A DNA stretch of 53,610 bases from Peptostreptococcaceae bacterium. GTDB lineage: Bacteria; Bacillota; Clostridia; Peptostreptococcales; Filifactoraceae. Where the stretch lies: contig JAUMYO010000006.1 of assembly GCA_030528605.1 (NCBI GenBank), forward strand, positions 1 to 53,610. Reading direction: 5' to 3'. Positions within the stretch are counted from its first letter, which is position 1, and each line of letters starts with the position of its first letter. A model generated the notes under the pieces. It was given only the letters and a program-made list of their open reading frames with translations, was not told where the DNA came from and searched no databases. Below are positions 35,463 to 44,171 of the stretch, piece after piece. The position numbers were made by a program, and so were the translations under genes.

Positions 35463-36269
35463 TCAGTCAAAGATCCGGTATCCTGATCCATCACTTAAAT
35501 GAGATCCCACCTCATTTTTTCTTCGATCAAATTTTCCATGAAAATCCGATCCGCCGGTTAAGATCAGTTTGTATTTTTTTGCATATTCCAAAATGATCTT
35601 TTTGTACTCTTCACTATTTGAAAGATGGTTATATTCGATTCCTTTCAACCCGTATTTTACTACCCGATCGACCGTATCGATGTTGTTCTGTTGGTTCGGA
35701 TGTGCGATCACGGCATAGCCTCCCGCTTCACGGATCGCTTTTACCGCATCGATCACATCAACATAGTCCATCGGAAAGAACAGCTCTCCTCCTCTTCTAA
35801 ACAGAGTTTCATTGATCGAAGGAAAGATCGACTCGACCTGATCGGAAAGATAGAGCAGTTCAAAAATATGTTGTTTGAAGATATATCCTTTTGCATGGTG
35901 ATGCAATCTGTCATAATCCAGCTCATATCCCAATTTATTGAGCCCGCAGACCTGCTGATAGGCTTTGTCGTTTCTTGCTCTTTTCATCGGATCACAGATC
36001 CGGCGTATCGGATACTCATCCTTTATGTTATAACCCAGAACATGAACGACCTTGCCGCTCTCATAGTCCCGTGCAGAGATCTCCAGCGATCTCACGATCT
36101 TCAATCCTGCTTTTTCCGCTTTTTCTTTCTTTTCATCATAACCGACCAGATTATCATGGTCTGTGATCGCGATATGTGTCAATTTTTTGGATACTGCCAT
36201 TTCGATGATCTCATCTACCGTGTTATAACCATCAGAATATCTCGTATGCAAATGTAGATCTGCTTTCAT
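35463..36269 (-). CDS. PHP-domain phosphoesterase
   Basis: 268 residues. All PHP metal-binding motifs are visible: HLHTRYSDG near the start, ITDHDN near residue 37, a Glu in SLEISA near 63, IAHPNQ near 190 and GSDFHG near 241. Stand-alone PHP proteins of this size include nucleoside 3',5'-bisphosphate phosphatases and related RNA-degrading phosphoesterases; the exact substrate is not determinable here. The second of two tandem ATG codons (36269) has the better spacing to GGAG; the first (36272) forms an ATGA overlap with the tadA stop. It is translationally linked to tadA and followed closely by the coiled-coil gene. Confidence 0.87.
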   Translation of the reverse strand: MKADLHLHTRYSDGYNTVDEIIEMAVSKKLTHIAITDHDNLVGYDEKKEKAEKAGLKIVRSLEISARDYESGKVVHVLGYNIKDEYPIRRICDPMKRARNDKAYQQVCGLNKLGYELDYDRLHHHAKGYIFKQHIFELLYLSDQVESIFPSINETLFRRGGELFFPMDYVDVIDAVKAIREAGGYAVIAHPNQQNNIDTVDRVVKYGLKGIEYNHLSNSEEYKKIILEYAKKYKLILTGGSDFHGKFDRRKNEVGSHLSDGSGYRIFD

Positions 36270-36745
36270 CATTCTCCTTGTCTGTCTGCATATTTGAGGA
36301 TCCTGCCTCTTCTCAATTCACGAAAAAAACGACTCAAGATATAGGAGCAGACCGGCTCATCGTATATGATCGCATCTGTTTTGCACGGAATGAGGTCCTC
36401 TTTTAAGATCGGGATCTTCCCGATCACCGCACCTCGCTCCGGATCTCGTGCTCCGATGTGGATCGTCTTTATCCTTGCGTTGATGATCGCGCCGAGACAC
36501 ATCGCACAAGGCTCCAGCGTCACATACAGATCGCATCCTTCCAGTCGCCAGACGCCCAATTCTCGGTTCGCCTGCTCGATCGCCAGGATCTCGGCATGTG
36601 CCGTCGAACGCTGTAAAGTCTCTACCAGGTTGTGACCCCGAGCGATGATCTGACCGTCTTTTTCGATCACACAACCGACCGGGACTTCTCCTTTTTTATA
36701 AGCTTCATAAGCTTCTATCAGCGCTTCCTTCAAAAATTTGTTCAT
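36269..36745 (-). CDS. tadA: tRNA-specific adenosine deaminase TadA
   Basis: 158 residues, normal length. Zinc-dependent deaminase motifs HAEILAIE (His/Glu catalytic) and PCAMCLGAIINARI (two Cys ligands) are intact. TadA converts A34 to inosine in the wobble position of tRNA-Arg(ACG). The start is one base after the prfB stop (TAAAATG), with AAGGAA inside the end of prfB, and the stop overlaps the PHP start. It is thus part of a tight secA-prfB-tadA-PHP run on the minus strand. No unusual residues noted. Confidence 0.93.
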   Translation of the reverse strand: MNKFLKEALIEAYEAYKKGEVPVGCVIEKDGQIIARGHNLVETLQRSTAHAEILAIEQANRELGVWRLEGCDLYVTLEPCAMCLGAIINARIKTIHIGARDPERGAVIGKIPILKEDLIPCKTDAIIYDEPVCSYILSRFFRELRRGRILKYADRQGE

Positions 36746-36746
36746 T

Positions 36747-37860
36747 TTATTCCTTGCCTTTTTGTTTTTGATCCTTTAAATAAGCAAGGATGAATGGCAT
36801 GATATCCCCGTCGATCACCTGTGAAATGTTTCCGATCTCAAATCCTGTTCGATGGTCTTTGACCAAAGTGTAGGGTTGGAATACATAGCTTCGTATCTGG
36901 CTTCCCCAGGCGATCTGGCTGTACTCTCCCTGCAGATCCTCGATCTTCTCTTTGTTTTCCTGTTCTTTGAGCTCCACGAGCTTTCCTTTGAGCATCTTCA
37001 TCGCCATATCTTTGTTGATGAGCTGAGATCGCTCGCTTTGACTCTGCACGACGATATTGGTCGGCAAGTGAGTGATCCGCACCGCCGATTCCGTCTTATT
37101 GACATGCTGTCCTCCTGCACCGCTCGCCCGATAGGTATCGATGCGAAGATCCTGAGGTCGGATCTCCACTTCGACCGATCCATCCAGCTCCGGGATCACA
37201 TCGACCGATGCAAAAGAAGTATGTCTTTTGCCGGACGGATCGAAAGGCGAGATGCGCACGATACGATGCACCCCTTTTTCCGCCTTCAAAAAACCGTACG
37301 CATTTCGTCCCTTGATCTCAAGGGTCACGGATTTGATCCCTGCTTCGGGATCCGGGTTGATGTCGATCTGATCGACCTTAAATCCGTTGTCGGAAGCGAA
37401 GCGCAGATACATCCGCAGAAGCATCTGAGCCCAGTCCTGAGCATCCAATCCGCCTGTTCCGGCATGGATCGACAGGATCGCATCCAAATTATCATAATTT
37501 CCATCCAGCATGGTATTGAGTTTCAGTTCATCGATCCGTTTCAGCTGGATCGCGATCTCTTTGGCAAGATCCTGCTCCATCGATCCATCTTCCTGAGCAA
37601 GCAAAAATAATTCTTGCAGATCATTTGCATCCTGCTCCGCCTGATAAAATTCATTGAGGATGTCTTCGATCTCTTTGGATCTTTTTGTCATCTCTCGGCT
37701 TTTGACCGGATCTTGCCAGATATTCGGGTCATCCTGCATCTCTTTGAGGATCTCCAGTTTTTCATCTTCCAGAGCATCTAAGTCAAAGAGAACCTCGCAC
37801 TTCTTCTACCCCTTGCAGGATCTGTTCGATATGGTTTTTATGTTCAACGATATTCAGCAT
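36747..37860 (-). CDS. prfB: Peptide chain release factor 2 with programmed +1 frameshift
   Basis: The full protein is about 370 residues in two frames. Frame one starts at ATG 37860, directly after the secA stop, and encodes 25 codons ending in VRGSL, then an in-frame TGA (37785-37783). A +1 shift on CTTTGAC continues as DLDALEDEKLEILKEMQDD to the stop at 36747. This is the classic autoregulation of RF2, which itself reads the TGA. The GGQ motif (SGAGGQHVNKTESAVR) and the stop-recognition SPF motif (ISPFDPSG) are present. AAAGGAG precedes the start inside secA. An annotation from the in-frame part only would wrongly begin at Met 37739. Confidence 0.95.
37782..37788 (-). promoter_or_regulatory. 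prfB: prfB programmed +1 frameshift site
   Basis: Minus-strand CTTTGAC with GAGG four bases upstream acting as the stimulatory anti-Shine-Dalgarno partner. The ribosome slips from CTT to TTT at the TGA when RF2 is scarce. Confidence 0.93.
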
Positions 37861-40572
37861 CTATTCTCCTTTACCGCAACATTGCTTATACTTTTTACCA
37901 CTTCCGCAAGGACAAGGCTCATTTCTTCCGACCTTGTTCACGCGAACTGCCTGTTTCGGCTTTTGTTCCATCGCATTGTCGATCGTTTCTCTCGTGTTCT
38001 CAAGATCCACGAGCTGTTTTCTCTCCAGTGTTCTACGAGCTTGGCGCTCCAGTCGCTGTGCATTCTCTTCTTGTTTTTGAACGAAGATCTGCATCATCAG
38101 ATAGTGTACCGTATCTTCCTTGATGCTCTCATTCATCGAATCGAACATATCAAAGCCTTCCTGCTGATATGCGATCACCGGGTTTTCCTGCGCGATCGAA
38201 CGAAGACCGATCCCTTTTCGCAGCTGATCCATCGCATCGATATGATCCATCCATTTGCTGTCAACGATCTGCAGAAGGATCACGCGCTCCATCTCACGGA
38301 AATCGATCGTCGGAGTCGTTTTTTCCAATTCTTCATAGTATGCGTGGATACGGTTTTTCAGATTTTCACGCAAGGATGCTTTTTGAGAAGCCTCTTCCTC
38401 ACTCACAAAGATCGCCGGTCCGAACAGATATTTCAATCGCTCGTTCAACGCTTTGAGATCGACCTCTCCACCGTTTTCAGGAACATATTTTGAAACCGCT
38501 TCATCCGTCAACGAATCCATCATTGCCAAGATCTCGGATCGAAGGTCTTCTCCTCCGAGAACACGCCTTCTCTCTCCATAAATGATCTCTCTTTGTTTAT
38601 TCATGACATCGTCGTATTGAAGGACAGTCTTACGGATACCGAAGTTCTTTCCTTCGACTCGTTTTTGAGCACTTTCGATCGATCGGGAGAGCACGCCCGC
38701 CTCGATCGCATCATCCTCTTCCATCCCGATCTTCTCGACTATAGTCTGGATCCGCTCCGAACCGAACAAACGCATCAACTCGTCTTCCAATGAAATGAAG
38801 AATCTCGTTTCTCCCGGGTCTCCCTGACGACCGGAACGACCGCGCAACTGGTTGTCGATACGTCTCGATTCGTGACGCTCGGTACCTACGATCGCAAGCC
38901 CTCCGACTTCTACTACTTTTTTCTGCTCCGGCTCGAGTTCCTTTTTCTTTTCAGCAAGGATCTCCTGATATTTTGCACGCGCATCCAAGATCTCCTGATC
39001 ATCAGTCGAACCGAAACCGCTTGCAAGTGCTATCATATGATCTTCATAGCCCAGTTTTTTCATCTCGCGATTGGTCATAAACTCCGGGTTACCGCCCAGG
39101 ATAATGTCGGTACCTCGACCCGCCATATTCGTCGCGATCGTTACCTGACCGAATCGACCTGCTTGAGCGACGATCTCCGCCTCTTTTTCATGGTTCTTCG
39201 CATTGAGCACCTCATGCTTGATGCCCTTCTTCTTGAGCATATCGGATAGCATCTCGGAATTTTCGATCGAGATCGTACCGATCAAGACCGGCTGTCCGGT
39301 TTTGTGGATCTCGGAAACAGACTCAACGACCGCTTTGTACTTCGCTCGTTCACTGCGATATACCGCATCGTTTTGATCCTTTCTTTGGATCGGTTTATTC
39401 GTAGGGATCTGCACGACATCCATTTTGTAGATCGCACGGAATTCATCTTCTTCCGTCTTAGCCGTACCGGTCATCCCTGCCAATTTCTTATACATCCTAA
39501 AATAGTTCTGGAAAGTGATCGTTGCCAAAGTTTTCGACTCTCTCTGGACTTCGAGACCTTCTTTCGCCTCGATCGCCTGATGAAGTCCTTCCGAATAACG
39601 ACGACCAAACATCAAACGACCGGTAAATTCGTCAACGATGATGATCTCGCCATCCTTCACGACATAGTCCACATCCAATTTCATCAGGGTATTTGCACGA
39701 AGCGCCTGATTGACATGGTGATAGATCTCCATATTCACGATATCGGTCATACTTTCGACATTGAAGAAACGTTCCGCTTTTGCAAGACCTTCGTCGGTAA
39801 AAGTAGAAGCATTCTCTTTTTCATCGATCGTATAATCCGTTTCGGGATCCAATCCCAGAATAAAGGTATTTGCCTGGCTATATAGAGAAGTCGATTTGTC
39901 CCCCTGACCCGAAATGATCAGCGGTGTCCTCGCTTCATCGACCAATATCGAATCCACCTCGTCCACGATCGCATAGTTTAGCGGTCTTTGGACCATCTGA
40001 TGATCGTAGATGACCATATTGTCACGAAGATAGTCAAAGCCGAATTCATTATTCGTTCCATAGGTGATATCCGCATTATATGCAGCTCTTCGTTGATCGT
40101 TGTCGATCCCGTGGATGATCACGCCGGTCGTCAATCCCAGGAAGCCGTAAAGTTTGCCCATCCACTCGGCGTCTCGCTTTGCCAAATAGTCGTTGACCGT
40201 AACAACATGGACTCCTTTGCCTTCCAAAGCATTCAAATAGACCGGTAAAGTCGCTACGAGCGTCTTACCCTCTCCCGTTCTCATCTCGGCGATCTTTCCT
40301 TTATGAAGGACGATCCCGCCCAATAGCTGAACATCATAATGACGCATGCCCAAAGATCGTTTGGACGCTTCCCGACAGACCGCAAAAGCCTCTACCAAGA
40401 TATCATCCGTAGTCGCTCCGTTTGCGATGCGTTCTTTAAACTCCGACGTTTTTTGACGAAGTTCCTGATCGCTGAGCTTTTCCATTTGGGGCTCAAGCTG
40501 ATTGATCTGCTCGACCGCCTTCCCCAACTTATTCAAATATCTTTTTGCTAAGAAATTTTCTAAAAGTCCCAA
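37861..40572 (-). CDS. secA: Protein translocase ATPase SecA
   Basis: 903 residues. Walker A MRTGEGKT, the [15 protein letters not shown] helicase motif, the preprotein cross-linking domain, motor motif [27 protein letters not shown], and the C-terminal zinc-binding tail [16 protein letters not shown] are all present. It drives Sec-dependent export, needed for every secreted heme protein in this window. The start codon is TTG (40572) with AGAGG eight bases upstream; it fits the family N terminus ([15 protein letters not shown]). The stop abuts the prfB start. A 900-base intergenic region lies upstream. Confidence 0.96.
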   Translation of the reverse strand: MGLLENFLAKRYLNKLGKAVEQINQLEPQMEKLSDQELRQKTSEFKERIANGATTDDILVEAFAVCREASKRSLGMRHYDVQLLGGIVLHKGKIAEMRTGEGKTLVATLPVYLNALEGKGVHVVTVNDYLAKRDAEWMGKLYGFLGLTTGVIIHGIDNDQRRAAYNADITYGTNNEFGFDYLRDNMVIYDHQMVQRPLNYAIVDEVDSILVDEARTPLIISGQGDKSTSLYSQANTFILGLDPETDYTIDEKENASTFTDEGLAKAERFFNVESMTDIVNMEIYHHVNQALRANTLMKLDVDYVVKDGEIIIVDEFTGRLMFGRRYSEGLHQAIEAKEGLEVQRESKTLATITFQNYFRMYKKLAGMTGTAKTEEDEFRAIYKMDVVQIPTNKPIQRKDQNDAVYRSERAKYKAVVESVSEIHKTGQPVLIGTISIENSEMLSDMLKKKGIKHEVLNAKNHEKEAEIVAQAGRFGQVTIATNMAGRGTDIILGGNPEFMTNREMKKLGYEDHMIALASGFGSTDDQEILDARAKYQEILAEKKKELEPEQKKVVEVGGLAIVGTERHESRRIDNQLRGRSGRQGDPGETRFFISLEDELMRLFGSERIQTIVEKIGMEEDDAIEAGVLSRSIESAQKRVEGKNFGIRKTVLQYDDVMNKQREIIYGERRRVLGGEDLRSEILAMMDSLTDEAVSKYVPENGGEVDLKALNERLKYLFGPAIFVSEEEASQKASLRENLKNRIHAYYEELEKTTPTIDFREMERVILLQIVDSKWMDHIDAMDQLRKGIGLRSIAQENPVIAYQQEGFDMFDSMNESIKEDTVHYLMMQIFVQKQEENAQRLERQARRTLERKQLVDLENTRETIDNAMEQKPKQAVRVNKVGRNEPCPCGSGKKYKQCCGKGE

Positions 40573-41053
40573 ACTAAATACCTCTTTTCTTTTTCTATAT
40601 TTTTACAAAGCATCGCTTTGTCTAAAATCGATTTTATCCCCCAAAGCCACTTTGCATTATCGCATATCTCCACAATTAATTTTATCACAATTTGAGAAAA
40701 AAATCTTGAAAACTAATAATTTTTTACAAAAATTTTATTTCCTCCACAAAATCAAAGACAAGATCCGATCTATAATAGATTTTTTATACCGATATCGTTT
40801 TATCTATCCACAACGATGTCTTGATGGCTCTTGTTGTTTTGTCATAACTTTTTTGATCCGGAACCGATCTTTAGTGTCTCTATTCAGTTGAAATATCTAA
40901 TTTACTTTCATCATCACAGATCTTGTCCCGAAAAATATATGTTTTGCGAGTAGCGTATTCACCGGAGATAGTGTATCTTGGAGATTTTCCAAATTTTGAT
41001 TTTTATGATATACTATCTTAGAGATCAAAATGATAGTCCCTTTCTATACATCA
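40573..41053. other. AT-rich intergenic region upstream of secA
   Basis: About 480 bases before repeat B3. One sequence CTATCCACA (40804-40812) is a one-mismatch DnaA box, not clustered with others. It presumably contains the secA promoter, but no clear -35/-10 pair stands out. Plus-strand open frames here have no ribosome binding sites. Confidence 0.4.
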
Positions 41054-41182
41054 TCTTACTTATCCGATAGAATAACTATAAAAATACATTTCTGTTTCGA
41101 TAGAAAAACGCAACGATAGGGTCATTTCTCTATAAAATATAAAAATGTTGTTAAATAAGTGATCCCAAAGGAATTTTTGTGG
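41054..41182. repeat. MITE-like intergenic repeat, subfamily B, copy B3 (decayed)
   Basis: Left end TCTTACTTATCCGATAG. The interior CATTTCTGTTTCGATAGAAA and CATTTCTCTATAAAATATAA aligns base by base with B1 and B2. The right end GGAATTTTTGTGG has diverged from the inverted end. Confidence 0.6.
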
Positions 41183-41242
41183 TCGCAAAACAGATATGAC
41201 AACGATCGAAGAATCGTATCGATCTCTATAAAGATCATACTT

Positions 41243-41381
41243 CGTACTAAAAACCTATTTGAACATATAGGATCGACTCGAGCTTCTATGAGTGATATTC
41301 CTAAATATCTGTTAGAGTGATCAGCTGATCGTATAAAAAGGAGAGAAGTTTTTTCTGTGCTGTCTATCAGGTTTCAGTATC
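41243..41381. repeat. MITE-like intergenic repeat, subfamily A, copy A4 (inverted orientation)
   Basis: The reverse complement starts ATACTGAAACCTGATAGA, almost the same as A2, and ends CAAATAGGTTTTTAGTACG, matching A1 and A3. The internal GGAATATCACTCATAGAAG corresponds to the subfamily A signature. Confidence 0.6.
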
Positions 41382-41484
41382 ATTTGTAAGATCGCTCTTT
41401 CTATAAAAACCGATCTTTGCCCTGATCAAAACAAAATATGATCCTTAAAATATCAATTTTTAATGCAGATACATAGGAGGAATT

Positions 41485-41670
41485 ATGAAGATCCATAATA
41501 TCGATCTAAAGGACAAACATTTTAAAGAAGCGTTTGAAGCACTAAAAACACATACGCAAGCGATCGAAAAGTCGGGTGACACCGTCTTGGTCTTAGAGGA
41601 TGAAACGAGAATTTTGGTAATATACCGAAGCAATACTTATCTTTTTCAATATCTGGATCGCTTGATCTAA
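41485..41670 (+). CDS. Small uncharacterised protein, 61 residues
   Basis: MKIHNIDLKDKHFKEAFEAL at the start; a mixed alpha/beta composition, with a charged amphipathic helix (about 8-30) followed by two short beta strands (TVLVLEDETRILVIYRSN). No signal peptide or membrane helix. I do not recognise the family. It is a convincing gene: AGGAGG sits five bases before the ATG, and a strong terminator begins at the stop codon. It is the only plus-strand gene between 27.5 kb and the window end, lying convergent to the sigma factor gene and just beside two repeat elements. Confidence 0.7.
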   Translation: MKIHNIDLKDKHFKEAFEALKTHTQAIEKSGDTVLVLEDETRILVIYRSNTYLFQYLDRLI

Positions 41671-41700
41671 AAAGAGGTGGACACCGCGTCCACCTCTTTT
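41669..41700. terminator. Bidirectional terminator between the 61-residue gene and the sigma factor gene
   Basis: AAAAGAGGTGGAC / GTCCACCTCTTTT perfect 13-base stem with loop ACCGC. The arms are identical to the inner arms of the terminator at 27643. It overlaps the sigma factor stop region and serves both convergent genes. Confidence 0.85.
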
Positions 41701-42496
41701 AATTCATTGCTTTGATATATTCCTCTTTCAATTTCATCAAAACTTTTTTCTCGATCCTTGATATGGTCATTTGCGATAATTCCAATTCTCGCGCGATAAC
41801 GACCTGTGTTTTGTTTTCAAAAAATCTTCCGATCACGATCTGTTTTTCCACATTTTCCAATTTCTCAACGAATCGTTTTATAAAATCGATGTTCTCAATG
41901 TCAACAAAATTTTGATCTTCTTTCCCTAGAACATCCACAAAACTGATCGATGAATCGTTATCATTGTTTTCTTTCATCAGATCCAGGCTTCGAATGCTGA
42001 AAAGTTGAGACGCTTCCATCGCCTCCATCACTTCTTCTTCTGTTGCCTCAAGATATTTTGCAATATCCTTGACTTTTGGAACATTTCCCATATCCGATTG
42101 CAGTTTCTCTTTTGCATCATTGATCTTTAATGCAAGTTCTTGAGTTTTTCTCGGAACTTTGATTGCCCAACCTTTATCTCGAAAGTATCTTTTTATCTCA
42201 CCTACAACGGTAGGGGTCGCAAAACTGGAAAATTCATAACCCTTGCTGATATCAAAACGCTCCACTGCATAGATCAACGCAAGAGATGCGATCTGAAAAA
42301 TATCCTCGTATTCGATCCCTTTACCGATATATCGCTTGGATAATAATTCGGCAATATACATATGTCGATTTACGATCTCATTTCTGACCTCACGACTTCG
42401 TTCATTGGCAAATAATATAAAAAGCTCTTTGGTTTCATACTCTTTGAATTTTTGATTGACAAATAGTTCCTTCTTTTTGCTAGAAGAATTTGACAT
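41699..42496 (-). CDS. sigB: RNA polymerase sigma factor, SigB/SigF family
   Basis: 265 residues. Region 2 (YIAELLSKRYIGKGIEYEDIFQIASLALIYAVERFD, then GYEFSSFATPTVVGEIKRYFRDKGW), region 3 (IKVPRKTQELALKINDAKEKL) and region 4 with an HTH (VVIARELELSQMTISRIEKKV) are intact. It directs stress-type promoters and is normally held by the RsbW anti-sigma kinase encoded just upstream. The start has GAGG inside the rsbW stop region; only three bases separate the genes. SigF (sporulation) is the alternative: rsbVW-sigB and spoIIAA-AB-sigF are related. The neighbouring YtxH and DUF948 genes favour general stress. Confidence 0.85.
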   Translation of the reverse strand: MSNSSSKKKELFVNQKFKEYETKELFILFANERSREVRNEIVNRHMYIAELLSKRYIGKGIEYEDIFQIASLALIYAVERFDISKGYEFSSFATPTVVGEIKRYFRDKGWAIKVPRKTQELALKINDAKEKLQSDMGNVPKVKDIAKYLEATEEEVMEAMEASQLFSIRSLDLMKENNDNDSSISFVDVLGKEDQNFVDIENIDFIKRFVEKLENVEKQIVIGRFFENKTQVVIARELELSQMTISRIEKKVLMKLKEEYIKAMN

Positions 42497-42499
42497 CCA

Positions 42500-42922
42500 T
42501 TATTCCTCTTTCCCTATTTGCTTTCTCATATAGATCGTTGTTCCTTTGTTCAGCTCGGAATCGATCACCACTTCATCCATCAACATTTTGATAATATATA
42601 TCCCAAGTCCTCCGGATTCTCTGTCGTCACTCAGTTCAGGATCTTTCAATGAAGAAAAATCGTAACCTATTCCTTTGTCCTGTATCTCGATTTCCATAAA
42701 ATCGTTTCCATGTCCGAAAAACAGATCGAAAGTCGATACTTTAGAATGCTTGATCACATTCGTACATGCTTCCGATACGGCGATCTTTACATCATCGATC
42801 TCCTCAATATTAAAACCGATCCTGTTTGCGATTGACGAAGCAGTCATTCGGACGACTGAGATATTGGATGAATCGGTAGGTACCGTCATTTTTATTAGAT
42901 TTTTTTGATTCATGTCGATCAC
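42500..42922 (-). CDS. rsbW: Anti-sigma factor serine kinase, RsbW family
   Basis: 140 residues. GHKL ATPase motifs are visible: N-box VSEACTNVIKHS, G1 DKGIGYD and G2 GGLGIYII. The protein binds and inhibits the sigma factor and phosphorylates the RsbV antagonist. The start is GTG at 42922, right after the rsbV stop, with GGGGG provided by the rsbV terminus; the ATG at 42913 is a possible alternative. Genes rsbV, rsbW and sigma are separated by only two or three bases, showing coupled stoichiometric expression. Confidence 0.9.
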   Translation of the reverse strand: MIDMNQKNLIKMTVPTDSSNISVVRMTASSIANRIGFNIEEIDDVKIAVSEACTNVIKHSKVSTFDLFFGHGNDFMEIEIQDKGIGYDFSSLKDPELSDDRESGGLGIYIIKMLMDEVVIDSELNKGTTIYMRKQIGKEE

Positions 42923-42924
42923 TT

Positions 42925-43236
42925 TTATACCCCCATGTTGAACGTATCCTCAAGACAGGTGATTTTGAATACCTTCCTCACATTTTCTTTTGCGTTTAAC
43001 ACTGTAATACTGTTTCCATTGTTTTTTAGCTTTTTATAGGTTTGCACTAGTAAACCTATACCCGTGGAATCAATAAATCTAACATGATCCATATCGATAA
43101 CGATATCTTTCTTAAGTTCCAAGCCTTCATCAATAGCATGCTCAAGTGCATCTACCGTATTCAGATCGATCTCTCCATAAACATTTATCGTATAATCTTT
43201 ATCCTCATTTTTAATATCCAAAGTGATAGCTGCCAT
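42925..43236 (-). CDS. rsbV: Anti-sigma factor antagonist, RsbV/SpoIIAA family (STAS)
   Basis: 103 residues from the ATG at 43236, chosen because GAGGAG precedes it by five bases; an upstream in-frame extension of 24 residues overlaps the previous gene. The STAS domain has the conserved DHVRFIDSTGIGLLVQ motif; its Ser is the expected RsbW phosphorylation site. Unphosphorylated antagonist binds RsbW and frees the sigma factor. The switch phosphatase (RsbU/P type) is not encoded in this window. Confidence 0.9.
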   Translation of the reverse strand: MAAITLDIKNEDKDYTINVYGEIDLNTVDALEHAIDEGLELKKDIVIDMDHVRFIDSTGIGLLVQTYKKLKNNGNSITVLNAKENVRKVFKITCLEDTFNMGV

Positions 43237-43264
43237 ATGATCTCCTCTTATATTAAATGTCGTT

Positions 43265-43585
43265 CTACTTATCGATTTTTTTATTCCAAAACTTGCTCTT
43301 GATCTCATCTCGGTTCTTTTTGAAAATACCGGAATAACTTGTAGAGATCAATGCTAATACCCATACGATATTTGTAATGTTTTTTATATTGGCGGTTATT
43401 TCTTCCGCTGTTATGCCAATTCTGTCGATATTTCCGGATATCATTTGAAATTTACTTTCATACCGAACAAAGATCTGTTTCCAGTTTCCGGCGGTCGTAC
43501 CGAGCTCCTTTGCAAGAGCAAAGACTACCACCAGTAAGATCGCCATTCCGATGGTCATAAACAGCACTCCTATTTTCCACACCAT
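43265..43585 (-). CDS. Small membrane protein, uncharacterised
   Basis: 106 residues from the ATG at 43585, with AGAGGA nine bases upstream; a GTG at 43603 would add six residues and overlap the preceding stop. One N-terminal membrane helix (VWKIGVLFMTIGMAILLVVVFALA), a soluble helix (about 30-65), a second hydrophobic stretch (IVWVLALISTSYSGIF) and a Lys-rich tail. The layout resembles the DUF948-like protein encoded just upstream, and it may be a short paralogue. It lies between that gene and rsbV in the same run. Function unknown; a membrane role in the stress response is a guess from context. Confidence 0.65.
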   Translation of the reverse strand: MVWKIGVLFMTIGMAILLVVVFALAKELGTTAGNWKQIFVRYESKFQMISGNIDRIGITAEEITANIKNITNIVWVLALISTSYSGIFKKNRDEIKSKFWNKKIDK

Positions 43586-43604
43586 CTTGAGCCATCCTCT
43601 CACA

Positions 43605-44156
43605 TCAATCTTCTATATTACTTTTTATATCCTCGGTCGGATCCTTTGCATTATTTGCACCGTTCCTCGCCATGTGTTTCGTTCTTTTCTCTGCTTTTTT
43701 CAGATCATCGACAAAGTCTTCCGAAACGTCCTCAAATGCTTCTTTTGTCTTTTGAATGGATCGCTTTGCCTGCTTTCTTGCTCTTTCGTAATTTTCTTGT
43801 AAGATCTCATCCAGATCGTCATCCTCTTCTAGATCGCTTGGAGAATAATTTTTATAAAACTCATCCGATCTGTCTTCTTTTTTAAATATGTTCGAGATAC
43901 TTTCGGTAACGGATCCTACGAATCCGGTGATATCGGTGACCTTATTTACATTTTGGGCGATACCTTCCACTTCTGTACTGATGCTTGCGGCATTGGTAAT
44001 GATCGTATCGATCTCTCCGTTACGATCGGTGAGCATTCGATCGATCTTTTTGAATGTTGCTCCAAGATCACGGATCGTCGTGGCAGCAAAAATGCACAGA
44101 ATAAGAACGCCTATGCCCATCAATAGAATACCCAGTTCCCAAATATTCATAGACAA
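43605..44156 (-). CDS. DUF948-like membrane protein
   Basis: 183 residues. An N-terminal membrane helix (about 5-27), then heptad-like helix with LGATFKKIDRMLTDRNGEIDTIITNAASISTEVEGIAQNVNKV, the pattern of DUF948 (YoxC/YtxG-like general stress proteins). The C-terminal half is highly charged and helical (DDDLDEILQENYERARKQAKRSIQKTKEAFED). The ATG at 44156 has AAAGGAG. In Bacillus, ytxG-ytxH-ytxJ is a SigB-controlled stress operon; here the DUF948-like and YtxH-like genes sit directly before rsbVW and the sigma gene, so co-regulation is likely. Confidence 0.75.
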   Translation of the reverse strand: MSMNIWELGILLMGIGVLILCIFAATTIRDLGATFKKIDRMLTDRNGEIDTIITNAASISTEVEGIAQNVNKVTDITGFVGSVTESISNIFKKEDRSDEFYKNYSPSDLEEDDDLDEILQENYERARKQAKRSIQKTKEAFEDVSEDFVDDLKKAEKRTKHMARNGANNAKDPTEDIKSNIED

Positions 44157-44171
44157 CTCCTTTCTTGGTTG

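Noticed and set aside
37739-37860. prfB as a disrupted gene
   Set aside because: The in-frame TGA lies in CTTTGAC exactly at codon 26, the conserved programmed frameshift, so the gene is intact.
40502-40891. 129-residue open frame on the plus strand upstream of secA
   Set aside because: Low-complexity, Phe/Leu/Lys-rich translation of AT-rich DNA, overlaps the secA start and lacks a ribosome binding site.
40573-41053. Possible replication origin upstream of secA
   Set aside because: Only one one-mismatch DnaA box (CTATCCACA at 40804) is visible; no cluster, and dnaA is not adjacent.
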